From positions 1 to 30,256 of the forward strand of contig CAYMYI010000045.1 of the NCBI GenBank assembly GCA_964394585.1: a stretch of 30,256 bases of DNA, read 5' to 3'. Numbering within the stretch: the stretch's first letter is position 1; every line of letters begins with the position of its first letter. Positions 8,175-16,777 of this stretch are shown here, piece by piece. The DNA is from CAYUJH01 sp964394585 (lineage in GTDB: Bacteria; Bacteroidota; Bacteroidia; Cytophagales; Flammeovirgaceae). The notes below the pieces were generated by a model, which saw only the letters and a list, made by a program, of their open reading frames with translations, was not told the DNA's origin and searched no databases. The translations under genes and the position numbers were made by a program.

Positions 8175-8486
8175 TTAGTATGAAATCTGTTCAATTAAAA
8201 CTTTTGTATAGTGCTGGCGGTGACCGTTTTTCTTCTTATACCCTTTACGACGCTTCTTTTTAAAGACAAGTACTTTTTCTCCTTTCATATGAGAAAGCAC
8301 TTTACCTTTAACTACAGCGCCACTAACGGTTGGCTCGCCTACTGATACTGACCCGTCGTTATCTACAAGTAATACCTTGTCGAACTCGAGCGATGCACCT
8401 TCTTCCGCTTCAAGGCGGTGCGTATAGATATATTTGTCTGCCTCGACTTTAAACTGCTGTCCGGCAATTTCAACTATTGCATACAT
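8175..8486 (-). CDS. rplU: Large ribosomal subunit protein bL21
   Basis: 50S protein that binds 23S rRNA. Starting at the ATG at 8486 it reads MYAIVEIAGQQFKVEADKY, the standard bL21 N-terminus, and runs 103 residues to a Lys/Arg-rich C-terminal region (FKKKRRKGYKKKNGHRQHYT) ending in a beta strand. A longer frame from 8513 adds nine residues (MLTTLFQKI) not found in the family and overlaps the expected transcription start, so the shorter form is chosen. First gene of the rplU-rpmA operon. Confidence 0.95.
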   Translation of the reverse strand: MYAIVEIAGQQFKVEADKYIYTHRLEAEEGASLEFDKVLLVDNDGSVSVGEPTVSGAVVKGKVLSHMKGEKVLVFKKKRRKGYKKKNGHRQHYTKVLIEQISY

Positions 8487-8520
8487 AATCTTCTGAAATA
8501 ATGTTGTTAACAAAGGGCTG

Positions 8521-8551
8521 CAAAATTATAAGTATCTTTTGGCAATGGCAA
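8521..8551 (-). promoter_or_regulatory. Bacteroidota-type promoter of rplU-rpmA
   Basis: On the minus strand, TTG (8549-8551), a 20-nt spacer and TAATTTTG (8521-8528) match the -33/-7 consensus TTTG...TAnnTTTG of the Bacteroidota housekeeping sigma factor. Transcription would begin near 8514, leaving a leader of about 28 nt before the rplU ATG. Confidence 0.65.
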
Positions 8552-8781
8552 GGGAACTTGCTGCATTTTTTATAATTCTGAAAATTAGCGATTTGTATTT
8601 TCCTTTTTCAAGCAAAAATCGCGTATGGATTTGAGAAATCAATCTTCAACGATTCGTATTATAGCGGGTGGAAACGTTGAAAAGTTTTGTGAGCGCTATC
8701 ACGATTATAAGAGTGCGATATGCATTAGAATTTTCCAAATTATTTGCTTTAAAGTATCACTAAAGAAGTTATTGTATACCT

Positions 8782-9702
8782 ATGTCATCATCCACTTCCC
8801 CTTCAGTAAAAGCCTGGTTGCAGGCGTTTCGCTTACGCACGTTACCCCTGGCACTTTCTAGTATCGGTATGGGATCTTTTATAGCTGCTAAAGAAAATCT
8901 TTTTGATAGTACACTCTTTACATTATGTGTAGCTACGACTATATTTCTACAAATTTTATCGAATTTGGCGAACGATTATGGCGATTCGGTTCACGGTGCT
9001 GACCATGTGGAACGCCAAGGCCCTACGCGCGCTGTGCAAAGTGGGATAATATCAGCTTATCAAATGCGTACTGCTATGGTTATTTTTGGGCTTCTTGCCT
9101 TTATAACAGGGTGTGCCTTGCTTTGGATGAGTTTCGGGCTGCAGTATTGGAAAGAACTGATTGTTTTTTTAGTGCTTGGACTTGCTGCAATTTGGGCTGC
9201 GATTACCTATACTTCAGGGCGTAATCCTTATGGTTATGTAGGTTTAGGCGATATTTCTGTCCTGGTTTTCTTCGGGTGGGTAGGGGTTTTAGGTACTTAT
9301 TTTTTGTATGCAAAAACTATAAATTGGCTGCATATGCTGCCTGCTACAAGCTGCGGCTTATTGGCTGTAGCAGTTTTAAATGTAAATAACATTCGCGATA
9401 TCCCTTCGGATATAAAAGCCGGTAAACGTTCAATCCCTGTACGGATTGGGCGAGCAAACGCACGTATTTACCACTGGGCATTATTAAGTGTTCCTATAGT
9501 TTTAACGAGCCTTTGGGTATTTTTTCAATTTGATGGAATCCTTCAATTCGCTTTTCTTGTAACGCTCCCTCTGCTTTTTAGAAATGGGATGGCAGTTTCT
9601 ACACTTGAAGACGCCAAACAACTCGACCCGTTTTTAAAACAAATGGCACTTACTACTCTACTTTTTGTCCTTACATTTGGGATAGGGTGTTTGTGGACAT
9701 AA
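8782..9702 (+). CDS. menA: 1,4-dihydroxy-2-naphthoate polyprenyltransferase
   Basis: Integral membrane UbiA-family enzyme that attaches the polyprenyl tail to 1,4-dihydroxy-2-naphthoate, giving demethylmenaquinone for the respiratory chain. 306 residues with about eight or nine hydrophobic helices. The first Asp-rich site is NLANDYGDSVHGAD (61-74), where Mg-bound prenyl diphosphate sits; the second is NVNNIRDIPSDIKAGKRS near residue 208. Both are intact. The N-terminal AWLQAFRLRTLPLALSS is typical of MenA. ATG start at 8782. No other men gene is nearby. Its product would serve the menaquinone-linked succinate dehydrogenase encoded downstream (inference). No clean promoter was seen; TTTG at 8743 is the best -33 candidate. 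Confidence 0.93.
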   Translation: MSSSTSPSVKAWLQAFRLRTLPLALSSIGMGSFIAAKENLFDSTLFTLCVATTIFLQILSNLANDYGDSVHGADHVERQGPTRAVQSGIISAYQMRTAMVIFGLLAFITGCALLWMSFGLQYWKELIVFLVLGLAAIWAAITYTSGRNPYGYVGLGDISVLVFFGWVGVLGTYFLYAKTINWLHMLPATSCGLLAVAVLNVNNIRDIPSDIKAGKRSIPVRIGRANARIYHWALLSVPIVLTSLWVFFQFDGILQFAFLVTLPLLFRNGMAVSTLEDAKQLDPFLKQMALTTLLFVLTFGIGCLWT

Positions 9703-9703
9703 C

Positions 9704-10366
9704 TCATGGAGTTTCTACATGCCATAGCAGTAAGTCGTACTTACCTTCTTGCAGTTGAGTTGTTTGGGTTGAGTCGGGGTAACCTCGAAGCGTGGTGTCA
9801 AACTTACCCTGCATCCGAAATTCGGAAATTATGGAGTCGCCTTGGCTAAACGAGCGGATAAGTTCTACTGAAATAATCTCATGATAGGTTTCTGTACCAT
9901 TATATGCAGAGTTATACTCTAAATCGCAATTCTGACGGTAAAATATAGTTCCAGAAAACAAAGAGCTATCCCCTGCTGCCAACTGCAAAGAGTGGTTTCC
10001 AAGGGCATTGTAGTAAGCTGCCGAATCGGCAGGAACCAGTACCTGAAAAGTAAACAAGTTAGGTACTATGAAGCTGGCTTTTACTGCCGCTTGCATAGGT
10101 ACTCTCCGAAATTGGTTAATTACAAAAAATGATTCTCCACCCTCTGTGAAAGTTTCTTGAAAGGTAGGCTGGCAAAACCGATAGCGAACTCCATCTGTTT
10201 TAAATGAAATAAACTGCCTACTTGCATTGCAAAACGATGGCGGTGTATCAAAACAATCTTGCTGCAACTCAACGCAACTCATTAACATAACGCCTACTAT
10301 AACAGGTAGCAAGCGACTCCAATGGTAATGTGTTCTATTATTTATATGGAAAGGTGTAGATTGCAT
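9704..10366 (-). CDS. Lipoprotein of unknown function
   Basis: 220 residues. The N-terminus has a long charged region, then a hydrophobic core ending LLPVIVGVMLMSC, a lipobox with the lipidated Cys near residue 31. The rest has a beta-rich look, with several Cys residues (CFDTPPSFC, FCQ, NCD) that could form disulfides in the periplasm. No family was recognised. It converges with menA with a single base between the two stop codons, so each transcript must run into the other. A candidate -7 element, TACCTTTG (10380-10387, minus strand), would leave only about 7 nt of leader before the ATG at 10366. Real gene very likely; role unknown. Confidence 0.75.
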   Translation of the reverse strand: MQSTPFHINNRTHYHWSRLLPVIVGVMLMSCVELQQDCFDTPPSFCNASRQFISFKTDGVRYRFCQPTFQETFTEGGESFFVINQFRRVPMQAAVKASFIVPNLFTFQVLVPADSAAYYNALGNHSLQLAAGDSSLFSGTIFYRQNCDLEYNSAYNGTETYHEIISVELIRSFSQGDSIISEFRMQGKFDTTLRGYPDSTQTTQLQEGKYDLLLWHVETP

Positions 10367-10379
10367 CCAATTCGTTTAC

Positions 10380-10387
10380 CAAAGGTA
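10380..10387 (-). promoter_or_regulatory. Candidate -7 element of the lipoprotein gene
   Basis: TACCTTTG on the minus strand fits TAnnTTTG. No TTTG was seen at the right distance upstream, so it is only a partial match. Confidence 0.3.
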
Positions 10388-10517
10388 AAAGATATACCAA
10401 GATTTATATGAATTCAGGGCTTTTATGATTTGACTCACCTGATTTTTAAAGATTCAACTCTCTCAAATCAATTAGCTTCGGGTATACTTTTATCTTAAAT
10501 AAAATACGCATTTGGTT

Positions 10518-11795
10518 ATGGACAAAGCTTACCAGCATATCCCTTTAGCAGAGCGTATACGCCCACAAAACCTAGAAGATATAGTGGGGCAATCGCATCT
10601 AACCGGGGAACAGGGTGTATTCCGCAAAATGCTTGCACAGGGGAGAGTTCCTTCTATCATTCTATGGGGGCCGCCGGGCGTCGGTAAAACCACCCTAGTG
10701 CAATTAGTTGCTCGCTATGTTAAGGCACCTTTCTATACTTTAAGCGCCGTTAGCTCCGGGGTGAAAGAGGTTCGCGAAGTCATCCAAAAAGCCTCTATGC
10801 ATTCTCAAACTATCCTTTTTATCGATGAAATCCACCGTTTTAACAAAGCACAGCAAGACGCTTTATTAGGTGCTGTAGAAAAAGGAGTAATTACCTTAAT
10901 AGGGGCTACTACAGAGAACCCTTCGTTTGAGATAAATACCGCGCTACTTTCCCGATGCCAAGTGTATGTGTTAAAACCGCTGAGCACCGAAGCGTTACAG
11001 CGAGTAGTAGAACATGCAATGCAAAACGATGTAGTGTTATCGCAACAATCTATTCGAATTCAAGAATTCGATGCCTTGTTTTATTTTTCGGGGGGAGATG
11101 CCCGCCGACTGCTCAATTTATTGGAAATGGTGGTGCAATCAGAAGCACCGAAAGATACCATCGTGATTGATAATACAAAAGTTGAACAGGTTGCCCAACA
11201 GAAGCAAGCCTTTTACGACAAAAATGGCGATCAACATTACGACATCATTTCTGCATTTATCAAATCGATGCGTGGTAGTGACCCTAATGCAGCAGTCTAC
11301 TGGCTTGCTCGGATGATTGAAGCCGGAGAAGACCCTAAATTTATTGCACGTCGCATGCTTATTCTCGCCTCCGAAGATATTGGAAATGCAAACCCTACTG
11401 CTTTGGTGTTAGCCACAAACTGTTTCCAAGCCGTAAATATGATAGGCTATCCAGAAGCAGAAATTGTTCTTTCGCAAACTGCTATCTACTTAGCGGCTTC
11501 TGCCAAAAGCAACGCATCGTATATGGCTATTAAAAAGGCTCGTGCTTTAGTTAAACAAACCGGTGATTTGCCTGTTCCCTTCCACTTGCGTAACGCCCCT
11601 ACTTCTCTTATGAAGAAACATGGATATGGCAAAGGATACCTGTACGCTCATGACTTTCCTCATAATTTTGTAGAGCAGGAGTTTTTACCTAATACGCTCG
11701 AAAGTACGATGTTCTACGAACCAGGGACTAATGCCAAAGAGCAGTCGTTTAGGGAACGATTCCGCAAACTATGGCATTCAAAATATAGATACTGA
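10518..11795 (+). CDS. rarA: Replication-associated recombination protein RarA (MgsA-like AAA+ ATPase)
   Basis: Clamp-loader-like AAA+ ATPase that acts at stalled forks and interacts with SSB. Using the ATG at 10518 (a TTG two codons earlier is less likely) the protein has 425 residues. Seen in order: the N-terminal LAERIRPQNLEDIVGQSHL, Walker A GPPGVGKT (51-58), Walker B ILFIDEIHRFNKAQQDALL near 98-116, sensor 1 GATTENPSFEIN, arginine-finger region LLSRCQV, and a C-terminal tetramerisation part with IKSMRGSDPNAAVYWLARM and EDIGNANP. All hallmark residues are intact. It stands alone between an unknown lipoprotein gene and a LytTR regulator gene; no terminator was seen after it. Confidence 0.95.
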   Translation: MDKAYQHIPLAERIRPQNLEDIVGQSHLTGEQGVFRKMLAQGRVPSIILWGPPGVGKTTLVQLVARYVKAPFYTLSAVSSGVKEVREVIQKASMHSQTILFIDEIHRFNKAQQDALLGAVEKGVITLIGATTENPSFEINTALLSRCQVYVLKPLSTEALQRVVEHAMQNDVVLSQQSIRIQEFDALFYFSGGDARRLLNLLEMVVQSEAPKDTIVIDNTKVEQVAQQKQAFYDKNGDQHYDIISAFIKSMRGSDPNAAVYWLARMIEAGEDPKFIARRMLILASEDIGNANPTALVLATNCFQAVNMIGYPEAEIVLSQTAIYLAASAKSNASYMAIKKARALVKQTGDLPVPFHLRNAPTSLMKKHGYGKGYLYAHDFPHNFVEQEFLPNTLESTMFYEPGTNAKEQSFRERFRKLWHSKYRY

Positions 11796-11835
11796 TACAT
11801 GCTAGCTAGCTTCCTTCCTTTAGTTAAAGCTTATG

Positions 11836-11843
11836 TAACTTTG
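11836..11843 (+). promoter_or_regulatory. Candidate -7 element of the LytTR gene
   Basis: TAACTTTG matches TAnnTTTG and would start transcription about 25 nt before the ATG at 11874. The -33 side (near TTCCTTCCTT) is weak, so this is a partial match. Confidence 0.35.
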
Positions 11844-11873
11844 AAAGCCTGAATTTCAATCGTACCTCATGCT

Positions 11874-12656
11874 ATGTTTCTTCAGAACCTCATAGCTTTT
11901 TGCATCATGTTAGCAGTAAACACGCTCAATTATTATTTCACTTACGACACTTCGCTAGTGAACCCACGCTTGCTATTCCAAATTTTTTTATTCCATACAA
12001 TACAAGGGTTATTTTTTTGGTGGATGCTCCTTCAACTCGAAGCAAGACTCTCTTTGCCTTGGCACTACCAATCATGGCAATTATATCTTAAAAATCAGTT
12101 CGCCCATATTGTACTGTTACTCATTGTTGCTTTTGCCTGCTTACTTGTATTTTCTAAGTTACTCATTGCCCCCTGGCTGTTACCTATGCAAGAAATAGAA
12201 TACTTAAGCTTAATTGGTTGCATGGCGGTTGCTTTGCAGGTAAATCAAGCATTTTGGCAATGGAAAAAACAACAAATAGACACTAAAAAACGAACGCTGA
12301 ACGTACAACGCGGCAGCAAATTTTTCGAGTTACCTTTATTCGATGTAATGTTTATCGAAACGGATGGCGACTTAGTGCATGTAACCAGCAGAAGCGGACA
12401 GCAATATTATGCCGATCATTCTATCCGAGAAATCTTAAAGTTTCTTTCGAACGATTTCTTCAAAGTAACACCACAGTTTATTATTCACCGCGATAGCGTG
12501 GCTTACTATCGAGAAAGTGTTTCAAAAGGGATTGTCCTCCAAATTTGGCAACAAGGTAACACTTCTATTATACGGCTTCTCCCCAACAAAGCCAAAGCTT
12601 TTAAGCGTTGGTATGAGGCAAAAATGCTATCCACGCCAGTAACTCGCTCGTTATAA
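11874..12656 (+). CDS. Membrane-bound LytTR-family transcription regulator
   Basis: 260 residues. Four hydrophobic helices lie at about 5-23, 33-54, 76-99 and 107-125, followed by a cytoplasmic LytTR DNA-binding domain at about 145-250: the block from FELPLFDVMFIETDGDLVHV to YYADHSIREILKFL, then FFKVTPQFIIHRDSVAYY. LytTR domains insert a beta hairpin in the major groove. There is no receiver domain, so the membrane part, not a histidine kinase, probably senses the signal; no partner kinase is adjacent. This layout is common in Bacteroidota, but targets cannot be predicted from the sequence. ATG start at 11874; another nearby ATG is out of frame. The stop codon touches a bidirectional terminator shared with sdhB. 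Confidence 0.88.
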   Translation: MFLQNLIAFCIMLAVNTLNYYFTYDTSLVNPRLLFQIFLFHTIQGLFFWWMLLQLEARLSLPWHYQSWQLYLKNQFAHIVLLLIVAFACLLVFSKLLIAPWLLPMQEIEYLSLIGCMAVALQVNQAFWQWKKQQIDTKKRTLNVQRGSKFFELPLFDVMFIETDGDLVHVTSRSGQQYYADHSIREILKFLSNDFFKVTPQFIIHRDSVAYYRESVSKGIVLQIWQQGNTSIIRLLPNKAKAFKRWYEAKMLSTPVTRSL

Positions 12657-12693
12657 AAAATCCTTGTATCCTACTTATAGGATACAAGGATTT
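12653..12693. terminator. Bidirectional terminator between the LytTR gene and sdhB
   Basis: A perfect 15-bp stem (12658-12672 with 12679-12693, core ATCCTTGTATCCT) has a 6-nt loop. On the minus strand it ends in a long T-run (A-run 12655-12660), a strong stop for sdhCAB; on the plus strand the TTT tail is weaker but follows the LytTR stop at once. Confidence 0.88.
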
Positions 12694-12718
12694 CTAAGCA
12701 GAATAGCATATTACTAAA

Positions 12719-13492
12719 TTATGCTTCTACGTTATCAGAAGTAAGCTTTGCCGAGAAATATTCGCGGTTCATGCGGGCAATATTGCTGAGTGAAATTTCT
12801 TTTGGGCACTCTGCAGAGCATGCTCCTGTGTTTGTACATGCCCCAAATCCTTCTTCATCCATTTGAGCAACCATTGCCTCTACACGGCGTTTGCGTTCAG
12901 GTTTTCCTTGCGGCAACATTGCCAATTGCGATACTTTCGCCGACACAAACAACATAGCCGAAGCATTTTTACAAGCTGCTACGCAAGCACCACAACCAAT
13001 ACAGGTCGCAGAATTGAATGCCTCGTCGGCAATTTCTTTTCCAATAGGCGTTTCGTTAGCATCGCGAGCATTACCAGTATTTACCGATACATAACCCCCT
13101 GCTTGTATGATGCGGTCGAAAGCCGTACGATCAACACTCAAGTCTTTAATCACCGGAAATGCCTGCGCACGCCAAGGTTCTACGTAGATAGTATCGCCAT
13201 CTTTAAAATTACGCATGTGCAATTGGCAAGCAGTCGTTCCTTTCAATGGTCCATGGGGCTTACCATTAATAAACATACTACACATACCGCAGATACCTTC
13301 GCGGCAATCGTGATCAAACGTAATAGGATCTTCCCCTTTCAACAACAATTCTTCGTTGAGCACGTCGAACATTTCCAAGAAAGACATATCAGGGCTAATA
13401 TCTTTCACCTTATATTCTACCATTTTTCCTTTGGTCTGTGCGTTTTTCTGACGCCAAACTTTCAGGGTTAGATTCATTTTTTTACCACTCAT
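12719..13492 (-). CDS. sdhB: Succinate dehydrogenase/fumarate reductase iron-sulfur subunit
   Basis: Carries electrons between the flavin of SdhA and the quinone site of the SdhC anchor. 257 residues. The N-terminal ferredoxin fold binds [2Fe-2S] through C63, C68, C71 (HDCREGICGMCSMF) and C89; the C-terminal part binds [4Fe-4S] and [3Fe-4S] through CIGCGACVAACKN and CTNTGACSAECPKE. All ligands are present. The length and the CGACVAACKN form match the b558-type enzyme of Bacteroidota and epsilon-proteobacteria. Start at the ATG at 13492, or at Met6 (13477). It lies 100 bp after sdhA, last in the operon, before a terminator. Direction of catalysis (succinate oxidation or fumarate reduction) cannot be told from sequence. 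Confidence 0.95.
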   Translation of the reverse strand: MSGKKMNLTLKVWRQKNAQTKGKMVEYKVKDISPDMSFLEMFDVLNEELLLKGEDPITFDHDCREGICGMCSMFINGKPHGPLKGTTACQLHMRNFKDGDTIYVEPWRAQAFPVIKDLSVDRTAFDRIIQAGGYVSVNTGNARDANETPIGKEIADEAFNSATCIGCGACVAACKNASAMLFVSAKVSQLAMLPQGKPERKRRVEAMVAQMDEEGFGACTNTGACSAECPKEISLSNIARMNREYFSAKLTSDNVEA

Positions 13493-13592
13493 AATTCAAT
13501 ATCAGTTTTGAGTTTGAAATCTCTAGTTTTGGTTGGAGGTGAAGCACAAAAAACAACTCAAGCTGTAATTTAACACACTCCAACACCAACAT

Positions 13593-15506
13593 TTACTTGT
13601 AACTTCTCTGCGTTAATTTGACATTCTCAAATACCAAATCTTCTTTATGAAGTTCTGCTTGTTGGTTTTCCCCTTTATATTCCCACGCTGCAACATAGGC
13701 AAAATCTTCGTCGTTTCGGAGTGCTTCTCCTTCTTCCGTTTGATATTCTTCGCGGAAGTGGCCTCCACAAGACTCCTCACGATTGAGGGCATCATCAACC
13801 ATTAACTCGCCAAGCTCCATGAAGTCCGCAACGCGATATGCTTTTTCGAGCGTCATGTTCAATTCGTCTTGTGTACCTACCGTTTTCAAGTTTTGCCAAT
13901 ATTCTGCTCGCAATTCTTGAATTTTCTTTTTCGCGGCTTTCAAGCCATCGGCAGTACGCGACATACCACAGTAGTCCCACATAATTAGACCTAATTCACG
14001 GTGGAATTGGTCTACAGTTTTGCTACCATTAATATTCAGGAGTTTATTCATTTGCGCCTTTAAATCTTCTTCGGATTTCTTAAACTCAGGATGATCCGTC
14101 GAGATTTTATCATACGATTGTTCTGACAAATATCCACCAATGGTATAAGGAATTACAAAGTAGCCGTCGGCTAGCCCTTGCATTAAGGCACTTGCTCCCA
14201 GTCGGTTTGCACCATGATCAGAGAAATTAGCTTCGCCTAAAGCAAATAAACCTGGAATTGTCGTTTGCAGATTGTAATCTACCCATAACCCACCCATTGT
14301 ATAGTGTACTGCAGGATAGATTTTCATAGGCTCTTTATATGGATTTTCACCTGTGATTTTCTCATACATTTCAAAAAGGTTACCATATTTAGCGCTAATC
14401 GTTGCTTCTCCATCACGATTGATGGCATCCGCAAAATCGAGGTATACAGCCAAACCGGTTTCACCCACTCCACGACCTTCATCGCAGACATATTTAGCAT
14501 TACGAGAGGCGACATCGCGCGGTACTAAGTTTCCGAAAGATGGATACTTACGCTCCAAATAATAATCTCGTTCTGTTTCGGGGATATCATTAGGATGGCG
14601 CTTATCGCCCACCTCTTTTGGTACCCATACACGACCATCGTTCCGTAACGACTCTGACATCAGCGTTAGTTTTGACTGATAGGTTCCGTGCACTGGTATA
14701 CAGGTTGGATGGATTTGTGTGTAACATGGGTTGGCGAAATAGGCTCCTTTCTTGTGCGCTCTCCACGCTGCCGAAGCATTACAACCCATAGCATTTGTAG
14801 AAAGGAAATATACATTGCCATACCCCCCCGAAGCCAAAATTACGGCATGTGCAGAGTGTGATTCAATTTCACCGGTGATTAGGTTGCGTGTTACAATGCC
14901 ACGTGCTTTGCCATCTACCACTACTAAGTCGAGCATTTCGGTACGAGGAAAGAGTTGTACCTTGCCACTTGCAATTTGACGAGAAAGAGCACTGTATGCA
15001 CCTAGCAAGAGTTGTTGTCCCGTCTGACCGCGAGCATAAAATGTACGCGATACTTGTGCTCCTCCAAAGGAACGATTGGCTAGCAATCCCCCGTAATCGC
15101 GAGCAAAGGGTACACCCTGTGCTACGCATTGATCTATAATGTTTACACTTACTTCAGCTAAGCGATAGACATTCGCTTCGCGTGCACGATAATCGCCTCC
15201 TTTGATTGTATCATAAAAAAGGCGGTATACACTATCACCATCATTTTGGTAATTTTTTGCTGCGTTTATTCCTCCTTGTGCAGCAATACTGTGCGCACGT
15301 CGGGGACTATCTTGGTAGCAAAATGCCTTTACATTGTACCCCAACTCAGCTAATGAAGCCGCAGCAGAAGCGCCAGCAAGACCAGTACCCACTACTATAA
15401 TTTCGTATTTACGCTTGTTGGCGGGGTTTACCAACTTAGTACTAAACTTATGTTTTGACCACTTTTCGGCCAATGGCTCTTCGGGAACTTTAGAATCTAG
15501 TGTCAT
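13593..15506 (-). CDS. sdhA: Succinate dehydrogenase/fumarate reductase flavoprotein subunit
   Basis: Catalytic subunit that interconverts succinate and fumarate with covalently bound FAD. 637 residues. The dinucleotide site is VVGTGLAGASAAASLAELG (GTGLAG at 40-45); the flavin-linked His72 lies in RRAHSIAAQGG. The active-site region follows in HPTCIPVHGTYQSKLTLMSE and NDGRVWVPK, and substrate and FAD residues in HYTMGGLWVD, GEANFSDHGANRLGASAL. The C-terminal helical domain is complete (ESCGGHFREEYQTEEGEALR). ATG start at 15506. Flanked by sdhC (80 bp upstream) and sdhB (100 bp downstream) on the same strand. Those gaps are rather wide for an operon, but no terminator is visible in either. Confidence 0.96.
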   Translation of the reverse strand: MTLDSKVPEEPLAEKWSKHKFSTKLVNPANKRKYEIIVVGTGLAGASAAASLAELGYNVKAFCYQDSPRRAHSIAAQGGINAAKNYQNDGDSVYRLFYDTIKGGDYRAREANVYRLAEVSVNIIDQCVAQGVPFARDYGGLLANRSFGGAQVSRTFYARGQTGQQLLLGAYSALSRQIASGKVQLFPRTEMLDLVVVDGKARGIVTRNLITGEIESHSAHAVILASGGYGNVYFLSTNAMGCNASAAWRAHKKGAYFANPCYTQIHPTCIPVHGTYQSKLTLMSESLRNDGRVWVPKEVGDKRHPNDIPETERDYYLERKYPSFGNLVPRDVASRNAKYVCDEGRGVGETGLAVYLDFADAINRDGEATISAKYGNLFEMYEKITGENPYKEPMKIYPAVHYTMGGLWVDYNLQTTIPGLFALGEANFSDHGANRLGASALMQGLADGYFVIPYTIGGYLSEQSYDKISTDHPEFKKSEEDLKAQMNKLLNINGSKTVDQFHRELGLIMWDYCGMSRTADGLKAAKKKIQELRAEYWQNLKTVGTQDELNMTLEKAYRVADFMELGELMVDDALNREESCGGHFREEYQTEEGEALRNDEDFAYVAAWEYKGENQQAELHKEDLVFENVKLTQRSYK

Positions 15507-15586
15507 ACTCCCTATATGTTTGAGTTGAAAAATCTGATTTCTTTACTAGCTGTGTATCATTATTGTTTCTAAGAGAATACACACCC

Positions 15587-16273
15587 TTAATTTAGCGAGT
15601 TAATAAATATATAAATAGGCTGCACGGCAAAAAGTAAGGGAATACTAATAGAGTAAAGAACTCCCACAGTTTTTATAAAAGGTGTATACTTTTTATGATA
15701 CAATCCTAACGTTTGGAAAGCGCTTTGGAAGCCATGTAATAAATGAAATCCTAACAAAGCCATCGACACAAGGTAAATCGCTACATACCAGGCTTGAGAG
15801 AAAGCTGCCACTACTACAGTATATAAATCTTTAACTTCTGCTCCTTCATAGGTTTTTGTAGGAATACCCCCCCAGTGCATTTCAAACCAGAATGATTTTA
15901 GGTGAATCACTAAAAAGATTAAGATGAATGTACCCAATACTCCCATATTGCGCGACATCCAAGTACTATTGGTAGAGGCTTTTTCATACGAATACTTAAC
16001 AGGTCGTGCTTTCCGGTTTTTTGCCGTTAGCAGAATCGACCAAATGATGTGCACTAAAATAGCGGCATAAAGAATGAATGATGCTGTTTTGATGAGCGGA
16101 TTCGTAGTCATAAAAGCGGCATATAAATTAAAAGCCTCGCCTCCATCATCCTTTAAGAGCAGCATATTACCACTCATATGTACTACTAAGAATACGATGA
16201 GGAATAAACCGGTAAGAGCCATCAGTAATTTCCTCCCTAATGTGCTCGATAACGTTTGTGTAAACCAACTCAT
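15587..16273 (-). CDS. sdhC: Succinate dehydrogenase cytochrome b558 membrane subunit
   Basis: Single-polypeptide membrane anchor that binds two hemes b and reduces or oxidises menaquinone. From the ATG at 16273 (a TTG two codons earlier is less likely) it has 228 residues with five hydrophobic helices. Candidate heme-ligand histidines sit in helices: VFLVVHMSG, YAAILVHIIW, FLVIHLKSF and LLGFHLLHGFQSAF. The N-terminal STLGRKLLMALTGLFL is typical of the family. First gene of sdhCAB. Its upstream region carries a TAGTTTTG -7 element and a short array of TGGG-like units (separate entries). Confidence 0.93.
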   Translation of the reverse strand: MSWFTQTLSSTLGRKLLMALTGLFLIVFLVVHMSGNMLLLKDDGGEAFNLYAAFMTTNPLIKTASFILYAAILVHIIWSILLTAKNRKARPVKYSYEKASTNSTWMSRNMGVLGTFILIFLVIHLKSFWFEMHWGGIPTKTYEGAEVKDLYTVVVAAFSQAWYVAIYLVSMALLGFHLLHGFQSAFQTLGLYHKKYTPFIKTVGVLYSISIPLLFAVQPIYIFINSLN

Positions 16274-16341
16274 TTTCAACGATTTTAAGATAATGCTTGA
16301 AATATTTTTATCTGAAGCGTAAGAACACTTAACGCTTTTCC

Positions 16342-16349
16342 CAAAACTA
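16342..16349 (-). promoter_or_regulatory. Candidate -7 element of the sdhCAB promoter
   Basis: TAGTTTTG on the minus strand matches TAnnTTTG exactly. A TTTG was not seen 19-21 nt upstream, where TGGTG is the nearest. The transcript would start near 16335, about 60 nt before the sdhC ATG. Confidence 0.4.
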
Positions 16350-16399
16350 ATAGGTAAAAGTTAAATCACCATTTTTGTTTTCCACTTCTTACTTACTCT

Positions 16400-16423
16400 C
16401 CCTCTTTTTTCCACTATTTCCCA
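16400..16423 (-). promoter_or_regulatory. MraZ-box-like array facing sdhC
   Basis: On the minus strand TGGG (16423-16420), TGGA (16413-16410) and AGGG (16403-16400) recur at an exact 10-bp period, the same spacing as the array before mraZ. A further TGG at 16384-16382 is out of step by one base. It lies 50-75 bp upstream of the sdhCAB -7 candidate. Degenerate, so tentative. Confidence 0.3.
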
Positions 16424-16520
16424 CTCAAAACTTGTATCAAGCCACAGAACAAATTTTCATTCAATGAAAGCCTATTGATTTGATTACATAATAATCATTA
16501 AAATGTTTTTATTTTTATTT

Positions 16521-16552
16521 TTTGTTTATTTTTAAAACCAAATATATATTTG
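16521..16552 (+). promoter_or_regulatory. Consensus Bacteroidota promoter far upstream of mraZ
   Basis: TTTG (16521-16524), a 20-nt spacer, then TATATTTG (16545-16552) match the -33/-7 consensus with ideal spacing. The -7 box is half of the perfect palindrome CAAATATATATTTG (16539-16552), which therefore also offers TATATTTG on the other strand. Transcription toward mraZ would begin near 16559 and leave a leader of about 315 nt. Confidence 0.45.
16539..16552. repeat. 14-bp perfect palindrome
   Basis: CAAATATATATTTG reads identically on both strands and contains overlapping TAnnTTTG elements in both directions. It could be a dimeric regulator site or chance in AT-rich DNA. Confidence 0.45.
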
Positions 16553-16777
16553 AATTTTCAAAAAACACGAATAAATCACAAGCCTTCGAACACTGCATCT
16601 TTAAAAACTCTGAACGAGCTTTCGTGATATACAGCAAAATTGATTTCTAAAGTTAAACTTTAAAATAATTATAGCAACTTATTGTTTATCAATAAATTAT
16701 ACTTTTAAATTATAAAGTTTCATTCCTCTACTTCATACACTATCTGCTAACTCACTCAGAATGATTAAATTAAATTT

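Noticed and set aside
8769..8777. TATTGTAT as a menA -7 element
   Set aside because: It lacks the TTTG end of the consensus, and the transcript would begin at the ATG itself.
8625..8861. Plus-strand open frame of 78 codons upstream of menA
   Set aside because: Overlaps the menA start in another frame, composition is not protein-like, and no initiation signal was seen.
11799..11812. GCTAGCTAGC palindrome after rarA as a terminator
   Set aside because: Too short, with no loop and no T-tract.
12863..13471. Plus-strand open frame of 202 codons
   Set aside because: Antisense to sdhB with all iron-sulfur ligands; no recognisable domain.
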